Below are positions 4,637 to 8,833 of a DNA stretch of 8,833 bases, piece after piece; the first letter of the stretch is position 1, and each line of letters starts with the position of its first letter. This DNA comes from Thermoproteati archaeon (GTDB lineage: Archaea; Thermoproteota; Thermoprotei_A; Marsarchaeales; UBA168). Below the pieces are notes generated by a model, which saw nothing but the letters and a program-made list of their open reading frames with translations, did not search any database and was not told the DNA's origin. Location: assembly GCA_023256295.1 (NCBI GenBank), contig JAGDXH010000004.1:1-8833 (forward strand), in the 5' to 3' direction. The position numbers were made by a program, and so were the translations under genes.

Positions 4637-5368
4637 ATGGCAAAGCAAATAGAGGTAGACGATGAAGCATATTCCGTCTTAGAAGAGAGGAGGCTACAAC
4701 TTGAGAACAAACTAAAGAGAAAGTTGGACTTCGGTGAGGTGATAAAGGAACTGTGCAAAGGCGGACAGCAGGACCCAAACTACGAGATGTTATCCCTCAT
4801 ATGGGAGAAGCTGCAGAACGCGGCAGACACCCTCGAGGAAATAAAGACCTCCATTCATGAAGGAAGGCAGACGGCACCCAGCATCCAAGAGCAAACGGTG
4901 ACGACTGAGGAGGAGCAAGAAGAGATCCAACCCAGCGAAGAAGTTGTGCAAGCACCGCAGACGGGGAAAAAACCCCGGCTTTTCATACCAACCTCTCCCT
5001 CGCAGGGAAGGGAAAGCAGACAGCAAGCTCGCCCACCGGATGTCTCGGAAGATAAGTTCATAAAATTCATAAAAGATGTTGGAGCATACCAGCTATCAAA
5101 ACTCAGGAAGCCCTTGGCTCAACTGAAGCAGCTGGAACAAGAGGGGATAATAAGGCTTCTTGGTCCCGAAGACGACCAGATAGTCGTCTATGGACCGTCG
5201 TACGATGCCATGATGTCAAGGTTGCCCATGACTCAGGATCAAGTGGATGCTCTCTCGCCAGCCGAAAAGAAGATACTCGAAGAACTTCACAGGATAAACC
5301 TGGTTTATGTGGATCAGCACAGGATCTGGAGAAGCACCGCCCGACGACCGGACCCTCAAAAGACGTAG
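4637..5368 (+). CDS. Protein of unknown function, possible ribbon-helix-helix N-terminus
   Basis: I do not recognise this 243-residue protein. Residues 1-40 (KQIEVDDEAYSVLEERRLQL, then KRKLDFGEVIKELC) have the beta strand-helix-turn-helix rhythm of ribbon-helix-helix or VapB-like antitoxins. Residues about 48-75 are helical, perhaps coiled coil. About 76-137 are low-complexity, rich in Glu, Gln, Pro and Ser, and probably disordered. Residues about 138-235 form a second folded domain (FIKFIKDVGAYQLSKLRKPL onward) with helices and strands that could be a winged helix (KILEELHRINLVYVDQHRIW). A dimeric DNA-binding protein with a flexible linker is a reasonable guess. No toxin gene is adjacent. 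ATG 4637 is supported by a TATA box about 27 bp upstream. The last 13 bases overlap the convergent membrane protein. Confidence 0.8.
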   Translation: MAKQIEVDDEAYSVLEERRLQLENKLKRKLDFGEVIKELCKGGQQDPNYEMLSLIWEKLQNAADTLEEIKTSIHEGRQTAPSIQEQTVTTEEEQEEIQPSEEVVQAPQTGKKPRLFIPTSPSQGRESRQQARPPDVSEDKFIKFIKDVGAYQLSKLRKPLAQLKQLEQEGIIRLLGPEDDQIVVYGPSYDAMMSRLPMTQDQVDALSPAEKKILEELHRINLVYVDQHRIWRSTARRPDPQKT

Positions 5369-6027
5369 TAGATCCTGAGAAAAGTTGCCAAGGCCACCAA
5401 GCTAACTAGAAAAAGCAGCTGCTGACCCTGAACCGAGTGCGAGGAATGAGCAGAGGCAGCTGTCAGGATCGCCACCCACAGCTCGCCTATCCAGCCGACG
5501 TACTCCCAAAGCCTGTAAAAGAAGTTCGCAGACTCGACCTGAAGCAAGTTTAGGTAGCTCATGTACGGTACCATGGACGCCAACAAAATGGACACGATGC
5601 CCAATACGAGCATCGGAAATAGAGAGTAAAAAGAGAAGTAAAAGAGACGTTTGGTGCCACCCTTGGAGTCCCTGGTCTTTCCAAAGAAGAATAGGATCAA
5701 CCAGACTACCGCGAAGTTAAAGAGAACCTCCAAAACCACATGTATGCCATAGTAGTATGCGGAAAGAGCAAGCGTGTAAAAGAAGAGAGACTGCTGTTGA
5801 TATATCCACTGAACTACTGGTGGTCCTTGAATGCCCAGAGGAGGAGACTCAGCTACATATATCTTCGATATGAGTACGACGTCGTTCAGCACACCAGCAG
5901 CTATCACCCCAAGGAAAATGACGAGGGGCCAAGAACCAGATTCCCTTTGCTTTATTTCCTCGAAGGCATTCAAGGGTCTGTACAACAGACCGATCAGGGG
6001 GTGCTCCTCTCCTTCCTCAAGGCTCAT
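5356..6027 (-). CDS. Yip1-like multi-pass membrane protein
   Basis: A 223-residue integral membrane protein with the Yip1-family opening (HPLIGLLYRPLNAFEEIKQR, residues 9-28), a short cytoplasmic N-terminus and about five hydrophobic segments: near 34-56, 80-114 (long, perhaps two), 128-150, 175-195 and 202-222. A charged loop GKTRDSKGGTKR (116-127) lies between the second and third. Prokaryotic Yip1-domain proteins have no settled function; eukaryotic ones act in membrane traffic. ATG 6027 is supported by GCATAAAAGC about 22 bp upstream, which lies across the stop codon of the UPF0200 gene. The 3' end overlaps the unknown gene by 13 bp. Family call moderate, membrane location strong. Confidence 0.82.
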   Translation of the reverse strand: MSLEEGEEHPLIGLLYRPLNAFEEIKQRESGSWPLVIFLGVIAAGVLNDVVLISKIYVAESPPLGIQGPPVVQWIYQQQSLFFYTLALSAYYYGIHVVLEVLFNFAVVWLILFFFGKTRDSKGGTKRLFYFSFYSLFPMLVLGIVSILLASMVPYMSYLNLLQVESANFFYRLWEYVGWIGELWVAILTAASAHSSHSVQGQQLLFLVSLVALATFLRIYYVF

Positions 6028-6042
6028 GCACGGTTTTGCCAG

Positions 6043-6054
6043 AAGCTTTTATGC
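6043..6054 (-). promoter_or_regulatory. TATA box for the Yip1-like gene, overlapping the UPF0200 stop
   Basis: On the minus strand GGCATAAAAGCT is centred about 22 bp before the ATG at 6027. The TAA stop of the UPF0200 gene (6051-6049) lies inside it, the same arrangement as at 1281-1290. Confidence 0.5.
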
Positions 6055-6624
6055 CTTTTTGGCTTCCGCGGAGAGCCATGCCCGCAACTTCTGGCTCGCA
6101 GCTGCCGAGAACTCCTCCAACCCAGCATCGTTTACGAGGTACATGTCAGACAGCGCTATGAGGTTTCCCAAACCAAAAGAAAGCTCAACCGAATCCCGCT
6201 CGTGCAGCTCGTGGAGGCTCTTTGGGTCTCCTGCTCTTCCCCTTCCATACAGTCTGGTAAACCTGTCTGAAAAAGATGACAAGACCGCCAACACCGTTGC
6301 AGAATCTACGAAGGGCCAACTCCTAACGGCCTCAAGCTCGCTTTGACTTCTCATGCCGTCAATCACCAGGGTGTCAATCGACGCTTGATCAAGCTCAGAG
6401 ATCATTTCATATGTCAGCTGCGCAACCGCAGTCGGTCCCCTTTCTTTGCGCAACTCCTGGGTCAGAAAGTCAAAGTTCTGAACAGTAGATTCCAACCCTC
6501 TTCTGGCGAGCTCATGCCTCACCGCGTCGCCCATAGATACGGTCAAAATGCCCATGGATCTAGCTATGTTCGAAACCGTGGATTTGCCTGCTCCAGGCAT
6601 CCCAGTCAACACCAAGACCCGCAT
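6049..6624 (-). CDS. UPF0200 P-loop NTPase (nucleotide kinase-like)
   Basis: A 191-residue archaeal UPF0200 protein with the P-loop nucleoside kinase fold. The Walker A motif GMPGAGKST is at residues 8-16. The MGDAVRHE segment near 31-38, RKERGP near 59-64 (lid or substrate region), LVIDGMRSQSE near 86-96 (Walker B-like) and RDSVELSFGLGNLIALSD near 143-160 are all family hallmarks. Homologs resemble dephospho-CoA and adenylate kinases, but a substrate is not settled. I start at ATG 6624, not the TTG two codons earlier (6630). The TATA element at 6643-6652 lies about 23 bp from the ATG but only 17 from the TTG, and the first beta strand begins directly after. It is divergent from thpR and ends inside the promoter of the Yip1-like gene. 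Confidence 0.9.
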   Translation of the reverse strand: MRVLVLTGMPGAGKSTVSNIARSMGILTVSMGDAVRHELARRGLESTVQNFDFLTQELRKERGPTAVAQLTYEMISELDQASIDTLVIDGMRSQSELEAVRSWPFVDSATVLAVLSSFSDRFTRLYGRGRAGDPKSLHELHERDSVELSFGLGNLIALSDMYLVNDAGLEEFSAAASQKLRAWLSAEAKKA

Positions 6625-6642
6625 GATCAAAAAGTTGCAGTG

Positions 6643-6652
6643 CTTTTAAGCG
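6643..6652. promoter_or_regulatory. Single near-symmetric TATA element for UPF0200 and thpR
   Basis: CTTTTAAGCG reads as GCTTTTAAGC on the + strand when the preceding G is included by one base shift, and GCTTAAAAGC on the minus strand. Its centre (about 6647) is 23-24 bp from both start codons, ATG 6671 on the + strand and ATG 6624 on the minus strand. The 46-bp spacer has no other A/T-rich element at TATA distance from either gene. Confidence 0.6.
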
Positions 6653-6670
6653 CAGCTCACCCCTTCATCC

Positions 6671-7249
6671 ATGCGCGCATTCGTAGCAGTGGACATCCCT
6701 CAGGAAGTCAGGGAAAGCGAAGGACTCAGGCATGTGCTAGAAGGCCTCAAGGGGGTACCCGGCCTGAAGTTGGTTTCGCCCTCGGCACTGCACATAACCC
6801 TTGCATTTATGGGAGAGATCGCAGAGAATCAGGTCGCTGCCACACTAGACGCCCTGTCCTCTGTTAAGGAGCCGGCATTTCAAATAAGCCTAAGGGGCCT
6901 GGGGGGTTTTCCCCGCAATCAAAGCTGCAGGGTAGTATGGCTGGGCGTGGATGAGGATGCAGCAACCCTGCTTCAAAGCTTGGCTGAGAACGTCAGAAGG
7001 GCGCTGGACCTGAAAGCTCTCCCCTACGATAAGAAGCCATTCACGGCTCACGTCACTGTCGCAAGAAGCAAGATCCCAGTGGACATCAAAGCAGCCGCCA
7101 AAGAGGTAGACACCCTGGCATTGGGGCGCTTTTTGGCCAAGGAGTTCAGGCTCAAGCAAAGCGTCCTGAGGGCAGAGGGACCAACTTACTCCGACGTCGC
7201 AGTGTTTCCGCTGGAAGGAACCGGTCTACGACCTGGTCTTGAGAAGTAG
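6671..7249 (+). CDS. thpR: RNA 2',3'-cyclic phosphodiesterase (2'-5' RNA ligase family)
   Basis: Opens 2',3'-cyclic phosphate ends of RNA to 2'-phosphates; the family was first known for 2'-5' joining of tRNA halves. The 192-residue protein has both catalytic HxTx motifs: HITL at 41-44 in LHITLAFMG and HVTV at 127-130 in FTAHVTVAR. It also has the N-terminal RAFVAVDIP strand and a C-terminal EGPTYSDVAVFPL typical of ThpR. It starts at ATG 6671 with the shared TATA element about 24 bp upstream. It is cytosolic. It lies about 3 kb from cca; in some archaea thpR and cca are neighbours, which fits a tRNA-end maintenance setting. Its 3' end overlaps the convergent ECF-like gene by 64 bp, covering the last 21 codons. 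Confidence 0.95.
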   Translation: MRAFVAVDIPQEVRESEGLRHVLEGLKGVPGLKLVSPSALHITLAFMGEIAENQVAATLDALSSVKEPAFQISLRGLGGFPRNQSCRVVWLGVDEDAATLLQSLAENVRRALDLKALPYDKKPFTAHVTVARSKIPVDIKAAAKEVDTLALGRFLAKEFRLKQSVLRAEGPTYSDVAVFPLEGTGLRPGLEK

Positions 7250-8028
7250 ACGGAGAGAGTGGCCCCCGTAGCCACTAGAGCTAACCCTCCAAGGAAGAAC
7301 ATCATGGTGGTTGCCGCCACAAACTCGGCGGGGTTGTGGAGACCACTCATCATGAGCAAGGCAACGGTTGGGTTAAGCCACAGGAAAAAGCCGAACGCGG
7401 TCATGGCACCCCCTGGAATCCCTAGAGAAACCAGGATAGATTTCGGGCTCAGCCCATCGTCTTTTGGAGATGAGCGCTCAGCCAAGCTTGGGAAAGCTCT
7501 CCACAAGGCTTTCAAGATGGGAGGAACGGCCACGAACTCGAAGGGAAGCATCGTGATGAGCCACCATGAAGTGAGCCCCAACGCGATCGCCATGCCCCTG
7601 ACGCTGAGAGGCGATGGCCAACCGACGAAAGCCGAAAGATACCATACCACGCCCAGACCTGCCACCGCGTTGCCAATCAGCAACGAGAGCACAGTTACCC
7701 AAGCAAACCTTCTCCAGCTGAACTTGCTTGCCAAATATCCCAGCACGAAGAAACCAACAAAGTTTCCTGGCACTCCTGCCATCAAGCTGAGGGGAACGTT
7801 CCCGTTTGTCAGCATGGCGGCCACAAATGTCCCTATCGCAGCCCCCAGTCCTCCAACCCAAGGACCAAACAGTATTGCAAAAACCGTTGGGAATACAACT
7901 GCAGGCCTGAACTGGCCGATTCCCCAGGGACTAGCCGTGTACTCCGTGAGCATCGATCCAACTGCGTAGAGGGAAGCTGAAACCGCAAGCATGGCGACAT
8001 CAAGCGATAGCGGCGCCCTGGATCTCAT
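7186..8028 (-). CDS. ECF-transporter S-component-like membrane protein with C-terminal extension
   Basis: A 280-residue integral membrane protein. The N-terminal 175 residues resemble substrate-binding S components of energy-coupling factor transporters (riboflavin/queuosine type). A first hydrophobic helix (about 11-28) precedes FRPAVVFPTVFAILFGPWVG (40-59), GAAIGTFVAAMLTNG (62-76) and helices near 88-101, 108-132 and 145-170. Such proteins bind a vitamin and need EcfT and the EcfA ATPases, none of which is in this window. Residues 197-262 add two hydrophobic segments that usual S components of about 180-200 residues lack, followed by a polar tail RPGRRPVPSSGN. ATG 8028 has GGTTTAAAT about 25 bp upstream, so no leader remains for a riboswitch. 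The substrate cannot be told. The tail is encoded in the 64-bp overlap with thpR. Confidence 0.8.
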   Translation of the reverse strand: MRSRAPLSLDVAMLAVSASLYAVGSMLTEYTASPWGIGQFRPAVVFPTVFAILFGPWVGGLGAAIGTFVAAMLTNGNVPLSLMAGVPGNFVGFFVLGYLASKFSWRRFAWVTVLSLLIGNAVAGLGVVWYLSAFVGWPSPLSVRGMAIALGLTSWWLITMLPFEFVAVPPILKALWRAFPSLAERSSPKDDGLSPKSILVSLGIPGGAMTAFGFFLWLNPTVALLMMSGLHNPAEFVAATTMMFFLGGLALVATGATLSVYFSRPGRRPVPSSGNTATSE

Positions 8029-8046
8029 GAGTTTGCTGAAGAGGCT

Positions 8047-8057
8047 GGATTTAAACC
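8047..8057 (-). promoter_or_regulatory. TATA box for the ECF-like gene
   Basis: On the minus strand GGTTTAAATCC is centred about 25 bp before the ATG at 8028. Further A/T-rich stretches at 8066-8090 are less well placed. Confidence 0.5.
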
Positions 8058-8121
8058 TTGCCAGCTATATTTATGAAATACGTATAAATCGCAATAATAA
8101 CGAATAGATTTCGTTCGCACC

Positions 8122-8133
8122 AGCTTTTTAAGC
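8122..8133 (+). promoter_or_regulatory. TATA box for the metallo-beta-lactamase gene
   Basis: AGCTTTTTAAGC is centred about 27 bp before the TTG at 8155. It is the only good core promoter at that distance and supports the TTG start. The spacer 8029-8154 otherwise holds only A/T-rich sequence and the minus-strand promoter. Confidence 0.5.
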
Positions 8134-8146
8134 CTGAGTTGCCGGG

Positions 8147-8173
8147 TCAGCAGCTTGCAGGACGACCTGCTGA
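8147..8173. repeat. Nested inverted repeats around the TTG start
   Basis: TCAGCAG (8147-8153) is the exact reverse complement of CTGCTGA (8167-8173), leaving a 13-base loop that contains the TTG start at 8155-8157. Inside it GCAGG (8157-8161) and CCTGC (8166-8170) form a second hairpin with a four-base loop. The two share the 3' arm, so both cannot form at once in RNA. Confidence 0.45.
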
Positions 8174-8833
8174 ACTTCTCAGAGCCCCGCGCAAACGTCA
8201 GGGCAAACGGAGAGGTAGAGCTCGGAGAAGAGGTGGGCTGCGACGGTTCAACAAAGAAACCAATACACGTCATCACACACGCGCATGCCGACCACATGGG
8301 AGGTTTGACGACCGGAGGTAGGTTGGTGGCCACCCCTGAAACTCTGGACCTTTTGGCTGCGCTGGGCAAGCTCAAGCACAAGAACCCTCTGGGGCTCGCC
8401 TACGAGAAACCCCTTCAACTGAAAGACGGAACGCTCACCCTCTTCAAGGCCAACCACATACTGGGAGCCGCGCAGGTCATGGTAGAGACCAAGGAGGGCT
8501 CCATGGCCTTCACAGGAGACTTCAAGTTCAACGGGACGCGCGTCCTCCATCCAGATGAACTGGTGATCGAGGCCACTTATGGAAGACCTGAACAGCGCAG
8601 GAACTACACCGATGTGGACTTGCTGCTTGTGGACCTAGTGGAGACCGCGCTTCAAAAGGGACCCGTGGAGGTCCTGGCCTCCAACGGGAAGCTGCAGGAG
8701 GTGCTCGCCTTGCTGGCCCAGCTTCCAAGGGGGATACCCATCATAGTGGACAGCAAGGGATACGCTCTCGCAAGGGTCTACGAGAAGTACGGTGTCAGGC
8801 TTCCAGAATACCTGGAAGCGTCCACTGAGCGCG
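8155..8833 (+). CDS. Metallo-beta-lactamase-fold nuclease-like protein, TTG start, cut by the window edge
   Basis: The first 226 codons of a COG1236-type archaeal protein related to mRNA 3'-end processing nucleases. In order: a short N-terminal stretch with the VRANGEVELGEEVGCDG strands; the zinc motif HAHADH (residues 42-47) in THAHADHMGG; NHILGAAQ (His101); FTGDFKFNG (Asp122); EATYGRPEQRR (the usual post-active-site motif); and PVEVLASNGKLQEVLALLAQ. Relatives cut or trim RNA with two zinc ions, but substrates of the short archaeal forms are not settled. No ATG or GTG precedes the conserved start. TTG 8155 fits the family start and has a TATA box about 27 bp upstream. The frame is open to the window end; family members of about 330 residues suggest roughly a third is missing. 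Confidence 0.88.
   Translation, partial: MQDDLLNFSEPRANVRANGEVELGEEVGCDGSTKKPIHVITHAHADHMGGLTTGGRLVATPETLDLLAALGKLKHKNPLGLAYEKPLQLKDGTLTLFKANHILGAAQVMVETKEGSMAFTGDFKFNGTRVLHPDELVIEATYGRPEQRRNYTDVDLLLVDLVETALQKGPVEVLASNGKLQEVLALLAQLPRGIPIIVDSKGYALARVYEKYGVRLPEYLEASTER

Noticed and set aside
4637..4760. Toxin-antitoxin pair based on the antitoxin-like N-terminus
   Set aside because: No small PIN, RelE-like or other toxin gene lies beside it; the next gene is convergent and encodes a membrane protein.
5740..6346. Two + strand open frames of about 170 codons opposite the Yip1-like and UPF0200 genes
   Set aside because: Both are shadows of recognised minus-strand genes; sequences look like out-of-frame translation.
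7545..7575. C/D box small RNA suggested by TGATGA in the + strand
   Set aside because: It lies inside the ECF-like coding region and lacks correctly spaced D and internal D'/C' boxes.
7259..7969. Long + strand open frame (236 codons) opposite the ECF-like gene
   Set aside because: It is the reverse-strand shadow of a convincing multi-helix membrane protein, with no recognisable domain and no promoter.
8029..8100. Riboswitch upstream of the ECF-like gene
   Set aside because: The TATA box lies about 25 bp before the start codon, so a leaderless transcript leaves no room for an aptamer; the upstream bases are simple A/T-rich sequence.
1..8833. CRISPR array, insertion sequence, attachment site or defence genes
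   Set aside because: No spaced direct repeats, transposase, integrase or nuclease-plus-partner gene set was found. The cut tRNA at the left edge is followed by an ordinary regulator gene, with no repeat of the tRNA 3' end inside the window.

Overview
The window looks like a compact stretch of chromosome from an archaeon. The evidence is an archaeal-type (class I) CCA-adding enzyme, the beta subunit of archaeal translation factor aIF2, DUF424 and UPF0200 family proteins, TATA boxes about 22-30 bp upstream of most start codons, and two archaeal-style tRNA-Arg genes. Base composition is about half G+C. Leaderless genes and the gene set would fit a thermophilic TACK-type archaeon (Thermoproteota/Nitrososphaeria-like), but this placement is inference. 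I see no phage genes, insertion sequence or CRISPR array.

Layout. The left edge cuts a tRNA-Arg(GCG) gene whose 3' CCA is encoded (1-57). Two small helix-turn-helix proteins follow on the + strand (107-448, 519-827). The second converges on a minus-strand group: a DUF424 protein (817-1131), a complete tRNA-Arg(TCG) (1190-1263) and a bacterial-type 2,3-bisphosphoglycerate-dependent phosphoglycerate mutase (1285-1926). A divergent promoter region separates the mutase from aIF2-beta (2007-2429). aIF2-beta collides tail to tail with a minus-strand pair, the tRNA CCA-adding enzyme (2426-3754) and a CinA/MoCF-like protein (3794-4498). A protein of unknown function reads outward (4637-5368) into a Yip1-like membrane protein (5356-6027, minus), and behind that lies a UPF0200 P-loop NTPase (6049-6624, minus). 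The RNA 2',3'-cyclic phosphodiesterase ThpR (6671-7249) diverges from it and overlaps an ECF-transporter S-component-like membrane protein (7186-8028, minus). The right edge cuts a metallo-beta-lactamase-fold nuclease-like gene that starts at a TTG (8155 onward).

Together the genes lean toward RNA metabolism and translation: two tRNAs, the CCA-adding enzyme, ThpR, aIF2-beta and an RNA-processing-type metallo-beta-lactamase protein. The rest are glycolysis (phosphoglycerate mutase), vitamin or ion uptake (ECF-like), small regulators and membrane proteins.

The most striking property is compaction. All four convergent gene pairs overlap at their 3' ends. Two stop codons lie inside the TATA box of the next transcription unit. 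One near-symmetric TATA element sits midway between two divergent start codons. At least three genes appear to start at TTG with a TATA box at leaderless spacing. The clearest protein oddity is the CinA-like protein, which seems to lack a block of its domain just after the Gly-Pro-Thr-Tyr-Asp-Asp motif. I see no convincing undescribed defence or mobile system here.
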